Translations under genes and position numbers: made by a program
Shown: piece after piece, positions 39,751-53,449 of the stretch
Position numbering within the stretch: the first letter of the stretch is position 1
Layout: the number at the start of each line of letters is the position of its first letter
Notes under the pieces: model-generated
Databases searched by the model: none
Seen by the model: the letters and a program-made list of their open reading frames with translations, nothing else
What the model was told of the DNA's origin: nothing
Assembly (NCBI RefSeq): GCF_963678635.1
Contig: NC_087065.1
Coordinates: forward strand, 74,593,345 to 74,657,344
DNA length: 64,000 bases
From: Symsagittifera roscoffensis
Taxonomy: Eukaryota; Xenacoelomorpha; Acoela; Convolutidae
Reading direction: 5' to 3'

Positions 39751-40156
39751 GGCAAAATCTGCTTGACAGCTTGAAAGAAACTGATTTTTTACCCTTGCGA
39801 CCAGCTATGTAATTGCAACCATCTTTTTTGAAAAGGCAGGTTATATTGGTAGGAAAATGGTTGACTTTTAGAGTGGATTTTCTGACATAAGATTATATTG
39901 CCGGATTATAGGTACCTAAAGAAATTGTGGTATAATAATGCTTTAATAGTTGCCCATAGGGTTTCAAAAAGTCAAAAACACCGGTTTGAATTTCCCTTTT
40001 CTCAGGCTGAATGATAACTTGTTTACACTTGCGAGAGCAAGTGTCTTGTGATCGGGAACTAGACTTTTACCCGTAAACAACTTTTCTTAGAAATCTCACT
40101 TGCTTTTCTTAATTGCTTTATTATTGAACCTTAACAACTTCCATGCTTGTTTCCAT

Positions 40157-40222
40157 TTGGCTTAGAGGTAACGTGGTTGCCTTAGTGCCCTAGGTCTGGA
40201 ATTTGAGTCCCGACCGGACCTT
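40157..40222 (+). repeat. tRNA-derived SINE-like module
   Basis: Box A-like TGGCTTAGAGGTAACG and box B-like ATTTGAGTCCCGACC at tRNA spacing, followed by T-run. Copy in the duplication at 43015-43080. Confidence 0.6.
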
Positions 40223-42416
40223 TTTTCAGCTTGAATGAAATTGAAAATGTCTTGTTTATGCCGGCTTAGTTGTAACATCGGGGAGTTTTCTAGAGCTGTC
40301 AGCAATTGTCATAGTAGATGCAAATTTTTATGATTTACTGTGATTTGTAAAATTAATAGCTCTGACGTTGTATATATATTTTTTGGTTTTCCTTTTTTTC
40401 TCTTAGAAGCGTTTTTGGCCTAAATGTGTTCGGCTTATGTTCTATCGGCTCAGTTACTTTATTTTGTGTCGCTTCAAAGGCAAAGGACGAATGATTTTTT
40501 TTTTTTAAATTCAGGTAGTTTGTGCTGCAAGATATCAAAGTTTTAAAACTTATCGTCAAATTTTTATGACTACAATTTAATATATCATTTTTTCCCGGCT
40601 CATTGAGCGTCTGTCCTCTTTTTGTCATTTTGTCTACTTAGTGGCTGCTTGGTGAAAACTAAAAGCTTATTTGATACTGATGGTTATGTTTTGACTGTTT
40701 TTCGGATTTTTTTTTTTCATTTTTTTTTCGATTTTGTGATTTCCGTCTCACCAGCTATTTGCTAGCTTGCATAGCTGCGCTTGAATTGTATCGCAAGTGA
40801 TGCAAAGCTCCACATCGCCTCTGTGTAGAAGACTGAACTCATTGTTGTATTTTGATCTATCAATTGCCCTTTACCAAAAAAGCAACAGGAAATTTGAGTC
40901 TTTTTTATACCCTTAGGTTCGGAACATATTGCTGTTTGGCTTTAATTTTCTGATTAAATATGTTTGTCTGTTTGCTTCATTACACTAGTGGAGTCGCGCA
41001 TCTCCCTTCGCGAATCTCCTCTGCATTTCAGTATCTGTTTTTGGATTCAAATCATTTGAGATAAGAAGCACTTTCATTGTTGCTGGTATTTGAGGAATAA
41101 TGAGACAGGATGAAGTGTGTTAAGCAGGCTAAAGTCGCTGAATCTTCTAATTTTTTTAAAAACCCATTTTCACTGATGCGCCCCACTTGTAGGGCTCCTT
41201 TGTGTGTGTAGCACCTGAGTTAGGTATCCCAGGTATCCCTTTTATAGAGGTATCTCATAGTCAGGAAGTAGACTTTTCCTGCAAAAGACTATCGCATACT
41301 ACTGAAATTGCACTTTCATCGAGCGCATTTTGCATTATCTGATGCGTGTTGTTGATTCGTCTGACGTCTTATTGATGATACTGAAAGCGGAGATTTTGAA
41401 GTTTTCTTGATGATTTAATCCATCGGGGTTGATGGTAGAAAATAGTCAGTGATTGTTGTTCCAATAACGTACAATGAACTCTTCTTCACTTGAAGTTGCT
41501 AATCCAGATTTAATCACGCAATTGATCACAGTAAAAGCGCAATGTTTCGTTGAGAAAAAGTTCAAATCAATTTTTTGTTCCGGCGGCTTGAATTTTGGGA
41601 GGCTTTTTGGGAGAGAATATAGTCTTTTAGTTGCTTTGAGTGTCTTCATGTAGCAGTTTGTGTCTTCGCCTAAAAATGGTTTTAAATAATAGAACTGAAG
41701 TGCGCATTAAATTATTAATAAAAAAAACATATAACTGGGAGTGCGGTCAAAAAGTAGACATGTAATGAATAAGACTCGTCGTAAGCCAATCAGAATTGAG
41801 ATAAAATAAACGAACCAATTAGTTTCTTTTCTCGATTCTGATTGGCGTACGACGTGCTCTTTTTTGCTACATAAACTTAAAACTAATGCAGATTTATCGA
41901 AATCATGCAATGCAAATCAATAACCCAAAGTCAACGCTGCCAGGAAATGACGCGACCAAGAAATTGAGTTGCACTGCATGAATTTGATGGTTTTGAATCA
42001 AGTATTTAAGCTATAAGCTACTGAACAATTAAAAATTGCATCAAGCTTTTAGTGCAGAAGTTTGAAGAAAATGTCTTTTTTGCCATAATTAGTGTTTCGA
42101 CAAGCCTTGGTACACAATTTACCCATCAATTATTATTTCATTTCATATCGATATTTTCTTAGATTACTCCAGCTTTTCAAGTTGCTGCACCCTCGATTTG
42201 CTTATTCGTCAATTACACCCTGTTTACACAAGCATAGTTTGTGTTATAGTATGAAATCTCTTTTTTGCAACCTAAGTCGCAAATAATCTTGCGATGCAAT
42301 TTTTGCGACAAAATGTGTTCATTTTGATCCAACTATTAAGAACAGTCAATGCTAAGGATATTCACACAGACTATTATTATATTACAAATAGCACTTAAGC
42401 TTCAAGGTATCATGTA

Positions 42417-42483
42417 TCTGTAGCGTAGAGGTAGGGAAGGAGAAGATTACCAAAATAAGAGGGTTCGAAGCTGGACAGGGTCG
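42417..42483 (+). repeat. Second tRNA-derived SINE-like module
   Basis: Box A-like TAGCGTAGAGGTAGGG and box B GGGTTCGAAGCTGG. Copy at 45226-45292. A truncated relative with cttagcctagaggtaacg and gttcgaatctggcc lies at about 50846-50890. Confidence 0.6.
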
Positions 42484-42607
42484 AATGTTTTTAATGAACT
42501 TTTTCGTATACTAGTTAAAATGCGTCCGCTCTATAAATTGAGGCAAGTTGTTTGGTAATTTTTTTTAATTGACGGATACTTTTTATGCATCTTAATTGGC
42601 TTTTTTT

Positions 42608-45408
42608 GGCAAAATCTGCTTGACAGCTTGAAAGAAACTGATTTTTTACCCTTGCGACCAGCTATGTATTTGCAACCATATTTTTTGAAAAGGCAGGTTA
42701 TGTTGGTAGGAAAATGGTTGACTTTTAGAGTGGATTTTCTGACCTAAGATTATATCGCCGGATTATAGGTACCTAAAGAAATTGTGGTATAATAATGCTT
42801 TAATAGTTGCCCATAGGGTTTCAAAAAGTCAAAAACACCGGTTTGAATTTCCCTTTTCTCAGGCTGAATGATAACTTGTTTACACTTGCGAGAGCAAGTG
42901 TCTTGTGATCGGGAACTAGACTTTTACCCGTAAACAACTTTTCTTAGAAATCTCACTTGCTTTTCTTAATTGCTTTATTATTGAACCTTAACAACTTCCA
43001 TGCTTGTTTCCATTTGGCTTAGAGGTAACGTGGTTGCCTTAGTGCCCTAGGTCTGGAATTTGAGTCCCGACCGGACCTTTTTTCAGCTTGAATGAAATTG
43101 AAAATGTCTTGTTTATGCCGGCTTAGTTGTAACATCGGGGAGTTTTCTAGAGCTGTCAGCAATTGTCATAGTAGATGCAAATTTTTATGATTTACTGTGA
43201 TTTGTAAAATTAATAGCTCTGACGTTGTATATATATTTTTTGGTTTTCCTTTTTTTCTCTTAGAAGCGTTTTTGGCCTAAATGTGTTCGGCTTATGTTCT
43301 ATCGGCTCAGTTACTTTATTTTGTGTCGCTTCAAAGGCAAAGGACGAATGATTTTTTTTTTTTTTTGAAAATTCAGGTAGTTTGTGCTGCAAGATATCAA
43401 AGTTTTAAAACTTATGGTCAAAATTTTATGACTACAATTTAATATATCATTTTTCCCCGGCTCATTGAGCGTCTATCCACTTTTTGTCATTTTGTCTACT
43501 TAGTGGCTGCTTGGTAAAAACTAAAAGCTTATTTGATACTGATGGTTATGTTTTGACTGTTTTTCGGATTTTTTTTTCCTTTTTTTTTCGATTTTGTGAT
43601 TTCCGTCTCACTATCTATTTGCTAGATTGCATAGCTGCGCTTGAATTGTAATGCGAGTGATGCAAAGCTCCACATCGCCTCTGTGTAGAAGACTGAACTC
43701 ATTCTTGTATTTTGATCTATCAATTGCCCTTTACCAAAAAAGCAACAGGAAATTTGAGTCTTTTTTATACCCTTAGGTTCGGAACATATTGCTGTTTGGC
43801 TTTAATTTTCTGATTAAATATGTTTGTCTGTTTGCTTCATTACACTAGTGGAGTCGCGCATCTCCCTTCGCGAATCTTCTCTGCATTTCAGTATCTGTTT
43901 TTGGATTCAAATCATTTGAGATAAGAAGCACTTTCATTGCTGCTGGTATTTGAGATATAATGAGACAGGATGAAGCGTGTTAAGCAGGCTAAAGTTGCCG
44001 AATCTTCTAAGTTTTTTTTAAAATTAAAACCTATTTTCACTGATGCGCCCCACTTGTTAGGCATCCCAGGTATCCCTTTTATAGAGGTATCTCATAATCA
44101 GGAAGTAGACTTTTTCCTGCAAAAGACTATCGCATACTACTGAAATTGCACTTTCATCGAGCGCATTTTGCATTATCTGATGCGTGTTGTTGATTCGTCT
44201 GACGTCTTATTGATGATACTGAAAGCGGAGATTTTGAAGTTTTCTTGATGATTTAATCCATCGGGGTTGATGGTAGAAAATAGTCAGTGATTGTTGTTCC
44301 AATAACGTACAATGAACTCTTCTTCACTTGAAGTTGCTAATCCAGATTTAATCACGCAATTGATCACAGTAAAAGCGCAATGTTTCGTTGAGAAAAAGTT
44401 CAAATCAATTTTTTGTTCCGGCGGCTTGAATTTTGGGAGGCTTTTTGGGAGAGAATATAGTCTTTTAGTTGCTTTGAGTGTCTTCATGTAGCAGTTTGTG
44501 TCTTCGCCTAAAAATGGTTTTAAATAATAGAACTGAAGTGCGCATTAAATTATTAATAAAAAAAACATATAACTGGGAGTGCGGTCAAAAAGTAGACATG
44601 TAATGAATAAGACTCGTCGTAAGCCAATCAGAATTGAGATAAAATAAACGAACCAATTAGTTTCTTTTCTCGATTCTGATTGGCGTACGACGTGCTCTTT
44701 TTTGCTACATAAACTTAAAACTAATGCAGATTTATCGAAATCATGCAATGCAAATCAATAACACAAAGTCAACGCTGCCAGGAAATGACGCGACCAAGAA
44801 ATTGAGTTGCACTGCATGAATATGATGGTTTTGAATCAAGTATTTAAGCTATAAGCTACTGAACAGTTAAAAATTGCATCAAGCTTTTAGTGCAGAAGTT
44901 TGAAGAAAATCTCTTTTTTGCCATAATTAGTGTTTCGACAAGCCTTGGTACACAATTTACCCATCAATTATTATTTCATTTCATATCGATATTTTCTTAG
45001 ATTACTCCAGCTTTTCAAGTTGCTGCACCCTCGATTTGCTTATTCGCCAATTACACCCTGTTTACACAAGCATAAGTTGTGTGATAGTATGAAATCTTTT
45101 TTTTGCAACCTAAGTCAAAATGGTTCATTTTGATCCAACTATTAAGAACAGTCAATGCTAAGGATATTCACACAGACTATTATTATATTACAAATAGCAC
45201 TTTAGCTTCAAGGTATCATGTATCTGTAGCGTAGAGGTAGGGAAGGAGAAGATTACCAAAATAAGAGGGTTCGAAGCTGGGCAGGGTCGAATGTTTTTAA
45301 TGAACTTTTTCGTATACTAGTTAAAATGCGTCCGCTCTATAAATTGAGGCAAGTTGTTTGGTAATTTTTTTTAATTGACGGATACTTTTTTTGCATCTTA
45401 ATTGGCTT
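42608..45408 (+). repeat. Tandem duplication, copy 2
   Basis: Direct copy of 39751-42602, abutting it with only a few T residues between. The longest indel is near 44055, where a segment of copy 1 is missing. Confidence 0.93.
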
Positions 45409-46924
45409 GCGTCACTTAGAAATTCTGTAGACGCATAATTGGCGTGCGTCACTTAAGAACATTTGTAGAGTCAAAGTTTTACTCATTCAGTTTTTCCCAG
45501 TAGCGTTATCGGTCATACTTTTGCTTGTGTATGCGAAGTGCAACTTTGCCTCTATGTAATTGTTCTGAACATATATTGTAACTGCATATAACAACAAGTC
45601 TGCTCGCATTAGGGCGAAGCCCTGAATGTTCTGACTCCCTCTTAAGGTCTATGGAACAGTAATAACATGAAAAAATTAAATATAAATTAAAATGATTTTT
45701 TTTTAAACTTTGAGTTTTGTCAAAATCATCCACCCACACGCCATATAAAGTACAAAGTGGTAGATTTTGCTCCTAGTAACAAATCAACTCTGGCAAATAA
45801 GCTTCCTTTAAACAATTTGGAACGATATATAAGACGGATTAAATGTTCGCTTACGCGTTAATAGCGCGAAATATATTGCGCGTTAAGTGTCCCTAATTGA
45901 CCCAAATGGCGTTCTTCAAACCCCATAACTTTACCACGAATGATCTCAAGTGAAATAGTTTTTCAAATTTAAGCTCAGGATTTAAAAAATCCGTCGAAAA
46001 TAAAGAAGAAAAATTTATTTATCCAAAATCGAAACAAACAACAATCATCAATTTATTTTCAACTAGTTACAAACATTTGATATCGAACCATTCAATTCAG
46101 TACACGAAGTTGGGAAGGATAGACGAAAGGCGAATTGCGCTCCTACTTAAGGTCTACTCTCTAATCAAAGAAGTTAGAGTTAATTTTTGAAGAACAAAAT
46201 CATAATGAAAAATAGAAAAAAACTTTTGTAGGTGTTCTTTTGAAAATTTTTGGAGATTTAGCAAAACTCTATATAGAGCATACACTCAGGTCAGGCTGTT
46301 ATCGATAATCTTATACGATGTCTGAATGACCTCAATAGTTAATGGATAAACAAAAAGAAGACAAAAAACCGAAAGTTCGAATTTTACCATTTTGTTTTAT
46401 ACGAATTATGATAAAAATTACAAAGGAATAGAAATAAGGGTTAAAAAATTGCGGTAAGATGAGCCCATTTAGCCTAGTGATAATCTAGCAATATGCGCTC
46501 AGAACGAGATTTTTTTTTGGAAGACACGAAGTTTTTGAAGACACAGTAATTTTGCTTCTCTGTTTCTTAAAGAACAAGTTTTCATTTTACTTTTTAGACT
46601 GGAGAAATGAACGTTGTTTGTTTTAAATGTCTTGTTTTATGCATAAATTTTTATAGAAAACAGAGAATTCAGAAACTTGGAGGAAAGTCTTTGATTCAAC
46701 GATCTGAAACTAATTTTTAACTTGCACATTTAATATAATTCATGCACTGTTAGTATTTTGTTGTCATTAAAAGATTGTGTAATTGAACCATATTTCGTTT
46801 TGAGCTATATCATGCAAGCAATTTGTCGCTGGAGCTTTAAAATTTGATACAAAAAAGCAAAACTCGTGCCACCATAGATGAGCAAACAATATTGTATTAT
46901 TGTTTTATATTCGACCTAATAATT
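45409..46924. other. AT-rich intergenic sequence
   Basis: No gene supported. Contains a short GC-rich imperfect inverted repeat around 45855-45890 (acgcgttaatagcgcgaaat...gcgcgtta) and a hairpin-like piece near 45530 (gcgaagtgcaactttgcctctatg) related to others at 40800, 43660 and 54890. Confidence 0.4.
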
Positions 46925-48308
46925 TTCTAACCATCCGTAAGAATTGCCACGCACTCCATATCACTCGAGCTTTCTCAACAGAATAGAGTAATAAAGTATA
47001 TCAAAAGCCTTTTTTTTAAATAAAAACTACATTGTATGTTTTTATCGACTCCTAATCTTATTCGTTCCGATTATTCTGCTAATGCATCGACCGTTGCAAA
47101 TTTCTCTCGAAAACCAAATTGACGATGATACAAAACTTCAAACTTTCCAAGGCAATGGCTCAAGCGAGAGTGTATAATCCTTTCAATTTTTCTACTGCAG
47201 CTACTCACCAGTGATATTAGGCGATAATTGCTTAATTCAGTTCTGCTATCAGCTTCAAAAAGTGGTAGAACTTTTGCGAATTTGAGGTCTTCTGGAAAAA
47301 TTCTAGTAGCAAAGGAAAGGTTTGTGAAGTTTGTTAAATAAGGTGCTCTCACACAACGACTTTTTAAGAGTAAATCGTAACTAATTTCATCAATCCCATG
47401 AGTTTGTTATGGTTTTAAGCTTGTTATAACATTGATTACCTCGACCAATGAGCAGTTGACTTGCTATGTCCATTGATTGACTTGCTATATCAATTTTATA
47501 CACCGGAGCAACAACTTCCTCGTGGTAGCCAATTTATTGCCAACAGTTGAAAAATTTTATCAAAAGCGTCAGCTAGTGTTAGTGAGTCAGACGAACTTCT
47601 TTCATCTACATTGAGTAATGTGACTTTTGTGCTTTTAGGGCTTATACCTTTAATTTCATTTAAAACCTTATTCACTTGTCTCGAGTCTCCTATACAATTA
47701 TTAAACTTATGTTAATGTTACGTTTTTTCGGCCTGATAGTTAATTTTCGTTTTTCCGACGTTCATTAAGGAGTTTTTTTTGCCTATATTTCCCTTTTCTG
47801 ATTTCCATAATTTCTATAGTTGATTTCTTTTCAAGGTTGAATTTTTCATGCTTTTACGAAACCAAGGAGCATTATTCTTGTTTATAGGACAATATTCCCG
47901 TGTGGGAGCAAATAAATTAAAAGATTTCAGAAGACATGGATAAAAATTTTTAAAGGGAGTGTTAGTGTATAAATCATTGATTAGGTTGAAAAAAACTCCA
48001 ATTTTTGTTTTAGAACATGCAGGAAGTCTTTCATCTGATTTTCTTTTGTTAAGGAAGACATAGCCCGGTTACAATTACCCGTTGAATGAGTTTTCATGAA
48101 AAAAAAACTTTAAAATTACCGGATAGTTGTCAAAAAAGCGTTCTTTTGCCATTACTTCAATGGTAGGGTTTTCCAAATTTCGTTTTTTAAAATGATCTAT
48201 ACTTGATTGTGAGGAATCTGTAATTCGAGTTCCATTATTATTCAAAAGTTGATGGTCATTGGCTGTTATTGAAGAACCATTGAAGAAATGGTTAGTTAAA
48301 AAGTCCAA
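46925..48308 (-). pseudogene. Decayed EN-RT LINE (Jockey/CR1/Rex-like)
   Basis: Three coding remnants in different frames on the minus strand, in the right order. (1) 48308-48075: end of the APE endonuclease, with TRITDSSQSSIDHF and FDNYPVILKF. (2) About 47705-47510: linker with CIGDSRQVNKVLNEIKG and ADAFDKIFQLL. (3) 47352-46925: RT with NYRLISLV, HRQFGFREKFATVDAL and, after stops, KAFD...SILLRKLE.YGVRGN. Multiple stops and frameshifts; RT palm YxDD not found. Confidence 0.75.
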
Positions 48309-48513
48309 ATTTTTCCGAGGAAAAGTACCACCAGGAGCACAAATATTCCGTTACTTCCTTTACGAAAGTCGGAACAATAGTAAATATTCCCCCGTTTTTG
48401 GCAAACTTACACTTCTGCACGTTGGTCCTTCACCACCACAAAGTGTGCACTAGTTGGTCAATTGGTGCTCAACTTAAAAAGCTAAAGCATTCCCTCACTC
48501 GTTCGATTATTGC

Positions 48514-48640
48514 TTATCGAATCCTTGGTGCATTAAATTGTCATGTTTTTGATACTCGATTAATGGTTATCGAAACCTTGGTTATCGAATATCCTTGGTG
48601 CATTAAATTGTCAGGTTTCTGATACTCGATTATTGCACCC
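48514..48640 (+). repeat. About 70-bp tandem duplication
   Basis: Two copies of tatcgaat..ccttggtgcattaaattgtca.gttt.tgatactcgatta. Confidence 0.8.
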
Positions 48641-48921
48641 GCTGCGTGACGTCCAAAAAAGACCAGTTTAAAAGCTTCGGGCAATACCAATGGCGGAACA
48701 GCATGAGTAATTTGAAACTAAATTTATTATCTTCGATACAAGCTATATTTAACTTCTTTTATGTTTAATGGGTCCACATAGACAACAAAGGCATTCGAGG
48801 TCAGTCGGTTTATTGAGAGTCGGTCGGACGCCGATCTAAAAAAGAATCTGTTAAGAGCAGAACAAATTCGGGAGCAGAACAAACAAAATCTGAATGGCCA
48901 GTGGCGTGCGGAGTTTTTTTA

Positions 48922-48944
48922 GGGGGGGGGGGGGGGGGGGGGGG
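48922..48944 (+). repeat. Homopolymer of 23 G
   Basis: Uninterrupted G run; length in the assembly may be inexact. A 13-G run also lies at 61096-61108. Confidence 0.95.
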
Positions 48945-51050
48945 TAGCGATTTTCGAAACAAATGAAAAAATTTTGTCGACCTTCCTTTTTTTAGGTCGA
49001 CCAATTTGATTTTCCCAGCTCTCCGAATATACCGTAAGGACCCTATTTGGCCGCAGGCATGTTTTCAAAAAATGCTAACAAAGGCTAACAAGTATTTGAC
49101 CAAAAAAATTGCTTTTTTTTCGGCGCGCGCTACCCCCAAATTTAGCTATTCTGGCGCCAAAGGCGCCTTTAGAAAATTTTTGATGTTTGCCAGCCAACAG
49201 TGGATCTCGTAAAAATGAACCGAAGGGGGACCCTTCCGAAAATGTTGGCAACCAGAATTGAAGACGGGCGCCCCCCTTTCGGCCCGCTACTGTGAATGGT
49301 CCAAGCGGCATAAATTAGTACATGGTATAAAAACTCATTTTTAACGCCTCCAATTGCCCGCACTTTCTTTGTGCAATTTCATTGTGCCTATTTCTTTAGT
49401 TCTCTACGCAATTGAAGTTTTCAAACAACACCACCCACTAAACGCGACACCAATTGCAGAAAATTAAAAAAATAACCTTTTTTTTCTAATATAGTCGGAA
49501 CATTCTGTGCTACTTGCTCAGCAACAGGCTATTTTGTTTTCTCATTTGTTTTCTGATGTAGTTGATAAACTTGAGCAACATATGGCTTAAAATCAATTGT
49601 CGACTAAAGTTTTCTCTCGCATGAAGATTATTGATTGATTTGCGGAAGGCGGAAAAATTAGCGCAAAAATTGAAAGGTGATCAAAGGCGTATTATATTAA
49701 AGGCTAAGATAATTGTCGTGTTTGAAAATACTTGGCTCTTTAACCATTCAAGATTTTAAATTCCAATTTCATAGTCGTTTTCCATAGTATTATGGCTTAG
49801 TGCGTGGTGTTACGAATTAAAATAATTGAGAACTAATCTTTTCGCATTAATCAATTTGTTCACCATGCAAAATTGCGATGCATTATGAGGCCAGCCAACA
49901 CAAATTACCTAAGGAAAAAGTCTTTCATTGTTAATTTCGAAAATGCAAATGAATTATCAGATTTCCCAGTGAAGTAAAAGTTTTACCTGTTGATTCAGTT
50001 TTCTCAAATGCTTAAATGGTTTTTCAATTGAAATTCAAATGTGGGTGGGGAGAGTGGAAATGAGCCAATGTTTTGAGCTGTTGCAAATTATAGTCCAGCG
50101 TTCTGACAAAAAATATATATATATGCTCAAAAATTGTTATAAATATATGGTCTGCAAAGAATTTGTTTCTTCAATTTTGCGAATTTATGAAGCGAACAAA
50201 ATCCAAATGTTGTCAGACTTTAATTAAGAGTAATGAACGTAGTGAGTACTTTTATATAGGTCTTGCTGTTTTTTTTTCAGGAAAAAGTCTTTAAATTTGT
50301 TCACGCTCAGTTTTGATTTTTCGCGGTTTGACTTGTGATTTCTTTTAAAGTTCAATGCGTGTTCATTGTTAAAAGGAAGGCAAACTCCACTATCGAACAG
50401 CAAAATGTTAAGGTCACGAAAAACGTGATTGACTTCTAATTTCGAATATGGAAATAAATTATTAGATTTCCCAGTGAAATAAAATTTTTACCTATTGATT
50501 CAGTTTTCGCAAATTGGGTTAATTTTAACAAAAAAATGTCCATCATTAATTGTTATACAAATTCAGATAGCTTTTTATATCTATCAACAAGTATACACGA
50601 GGAAGAGGGTAGACTAAGGACAAATTCACTATCCACTGAGAGTCTACCCAGCGTTTATTCAACAAAAATAACTGATAAAGTATAAATTAACAATATGCAT
50701 CTTATATATATATTTTTTCGCTTGCTATTAGCAACCGTATCAAACCGGAATATAAACTTTTTTTCGGGTTAACAACTTGTTTAACAGAATCAGTTGAATC
50801 ACTGGTATCTTGATTTTTAATGAATTCAGACTCCTATGCGTTCCCAGCCAACTTAGCCTAGAGGTAACGACTATGTTCGAATCTGGCCAGGACTTGTTTC
50901 GTTTTCAAACGGGAAATATTTGTTTCAAATAAAATTGTCGGCCAAATATTAGTCTGCTTATCTGTTGTCGGCTTAGTTTTGACATCATGGAATTACTCCT
51001 ACAAAACAAACACTAAAAGCAACATTTAATTTTAATTACCTTGACTTCGT
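48945..51050. other. AT-rich intergenic DNA with dispersed repeats
   Basis: No gene supported. Holds the partial (49930-50010) and fuller (50373-50530) copies of the repeat at 38396 and a truncated SINE-like piece at about 50846-50890. Confidence 0.45.
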
Positions 51051-51090
51051 ATCTATCTATCTATCTATTAATATCTATCTATCTATCTAT
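51051..51090 (+). repeat. (TATC)n microsatellite
   Basis: Interrupted tatc units leading directly into the Helitron-like 5' end. A short version precedes the second element at 55356-55366. Confidence 0.9.
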
Positions 51091-53239
51091 ACTATATTTA
51101 AATGCGAGTGACAGCTATCTCCCATGTTTAAGCATAATAATTTTGCATGTTTAACGAAAGAATATATTGCAATGCTTAAGAAAATTTTTCAATTAATTTT
51201 CCGCAAGGTCATTAATTTTTCATTTTTTTCGAGGCCAAATTAAGTCTGTCTGTATACCTGCTTTTTAAATTGATTTGATCATGTCTGTCTACCCGTCGCC
51301 TAATTGTTTAACTTTCATCTTTTCTCTTTTGTATTTAAATGCGGGCTTCACTATCTCGCCATGTTTAACCTTTTTCAACATATTATTTTTGCATGTTTAA
51401 CGAAAGAATTTTTTCACGTTTAAACTATATCGTATATTGTAATGGTTAATTTTTTTTTCGATTTTCCAGTTTAATAGCAGTGTTTATTTCATCAAGTTTG
51501 AAATTAGCAACCCAATAATAGGAAATTGTAAGAATTTTCCCATGTTTTGGGATTCTGGCCTCCATATATGAATAACCAAATCCTTTTAGTTTGCGAGATA
51601 GGCAATTTTCGAGAATTTTCAAAAATTTCTAGAAAATTTAATTTTGAAATTCTCACCTTGTAGTTTGGGTGTTGTCAGGGTACTCTCAGGGGTTGCGAAT
51701 CTTGCCTCAATTCTCACCACTCAAATCTTTGTAGTTTTGGAGAAATGACGTTTTTTATGATTTTTTCAAAAAAATTCAAAACGTTGAAAACCTCAATCCT
51801 GTTGCTGGAGATTGTGAGGGTACTATCAGAGGTTGCGAATCTTGCCTCTGATTATGGCTGCTCAAATCCTTGTACTTTTCGAGATATGACGTTTTTATGG
51901 ATTTTTATAAATTTTTTAAGAAAACTTAGATACTAAAAATTTCAAAAATTACCATAACTAAAAACTTGAAATTACCATCTCTGTAGTGAGCCTCTGTCAG
52001 GGTACTCTCAGGAGTTGCGAATTTCGCCGCCAAATATGACTGCTCAAATCCTTGTAGTTTTCGAGATATGACGTTTCTTATGATTTTCTCCGAAATTTTC
52101 AAAAAAACTTTAATATTAAAAAATTCCAAAACTTTGAAGATCTATATCCTCTAGTTGGAATCTGTGAAGGTACTCTCAGGGGGTTGCGAATCTTGCTTTG
52201 ATTATGGCTGCTCAAACTCTTGTAGTTTTCGAGATATGACGTTTTGTAAGGATTTTTTTTCAAAATTTTTTCAGAAAACTTAAGTATAAAAAATTTCGAA
52301 AAATTTGAATTATTATCCCATTAATGAGGCTCTGTCAGGGTACTCCCAGGAGTTGCGAGTTTTGCTTTCCAATATGACTGCTCAAAACCTCATAGTTTTT
52401 GAGATATGACGTTTTTCATGTATTTCTCCGAAATTTTCAAAAAAAACTAAGGTGTTGAAAAGTTCCTAAACTTTGAAGATCTATTTCCTCTAATTGGAAT
52501 CTGTGAGGGTACTCTCAGGGGGTTGCGAATCTTGCTCTGATTATGGCTGCTCAAATTCTTGTAGTTTTCGAGATATGACGTTTTGTAAGGATTTTTTTCA
52601 AAATTTTTTCAGAAAAATTAGGTATAAAAAATTTCGAAAAATTTGAATTATTATCTCAGTAGTGAGGCTCTGTCAGGGTACTCTCAGGAGTTGCGGGTTT
52701 TGCTTTCCAATATGACTGCTCAAATCCTTATAGTTTTCGAGATATGACGTTTTTTATGTATTTCTCCGAAATTTTCAAAAAAACTTAGATGTTAAAAAGT
52801 TCCAAAACTTTGAAGATATCAATCCTGTTATTGGAATCTTTGAGGGTACTCTCAGGGGTTGCGAATCTTGCCTCTAATTATGGCAGCTCAAATTTTTGTA
52901 GTTTTTGAGATATGACGTTTTCATGGATTTTTTCAAAATTTTTAAGAAAACTTAGGTACTAAAAGTTCCAAATGCTACTGCTCAATTGCTTTTAGTTTTC
53001 GAGATGTGACGTTTCCTTATTTATTATAAACTTAGATATAATAAAAAACTTCAAGATTTTATGGTTTTTCAAATTTGAATTAAAAAAAATTTATAAAAAA
53101 ACTTACCAACCCTGAAATTACCAACCCTGTAAATCGGTGCTGTCAGAGTACACTCAAAGGATGCAGATGTTATTTGCGATAAATTCGGGTTTTTTGAGTT
53201 GTTAAAATTCGAAGCACCGGAGCGTGCGTTACACGCTAG
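51086..53239 (+). mobile_element. Helitron-like non-autonomous element 1 carrying 169-bp tandem monomers
   Basis: 5' end A|TCTATACTATATTTAAATG, 3' end hairpin-like GAAGCACCGGAGCGTGC then ACGCTAG|T. TC start, CTAG end with a short GC-rich stem just before it, and insertion between A and T are Helitron features. A second 5'-like start lies at about 51336 (tatttaaatgcgggc), so one element may be nested or duplicated. No Rep/helicase coding. Confidence 0.65.
51600..53030 (+). repeat. About 169-bp tandem monomer array 1
   Basis: The core cttgtagttttcgagatatgac recurs at 51881, 52063, 52231, 52401, 52570, 52739 and 52907, spacing 168-182 bp. Monomers also share actctcaggggttgcgaatcttgc. At least seven monomers, diverged. 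Confidence 0.92.
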
Positions 53240-53449
53240 TTTTCTTGATTTTTGTTTTTCGGTCCAAATTTGTTCGGCCTCTTTTTATCGGCTTAATGAC
53301 CTAATTTTAGGTCGTATGAAGGCAACACAGTTTTACACTCCCCTCCGCATTCCTCAAGTTGATGGTCTGTTTAACAATCGTTTGATTGAAGTTTTTTCAT
53401 TTTAAACATTATTTTCATATTTATAGAAAAATTTTAGTTTTTCTCAGAT

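Larger units (their letters stand above)
39751..42602 (+). repeat. Tandem duplication, copy 1 (2.85 kb)
   Basis: Starts ggcaaaatctgcttgacagc and ends ...gcatcttaattggctt. It is repeated directly at 42608-45408 with scattered substitutions and small indels (one of about 20-30 bp near 41190). No gene inside; short frames at 41446-41649 and 41707-41910 recur unchanged in copy 2 but have no recognisable product. Confidence 0.93.

Noticed and set aside
40157-45292. Functional tRNA genes
   Set aside because: Box A/B-like motifs are present, but no complete cloverleaf can be folded and the modules are repeated; SINE-like remnants.
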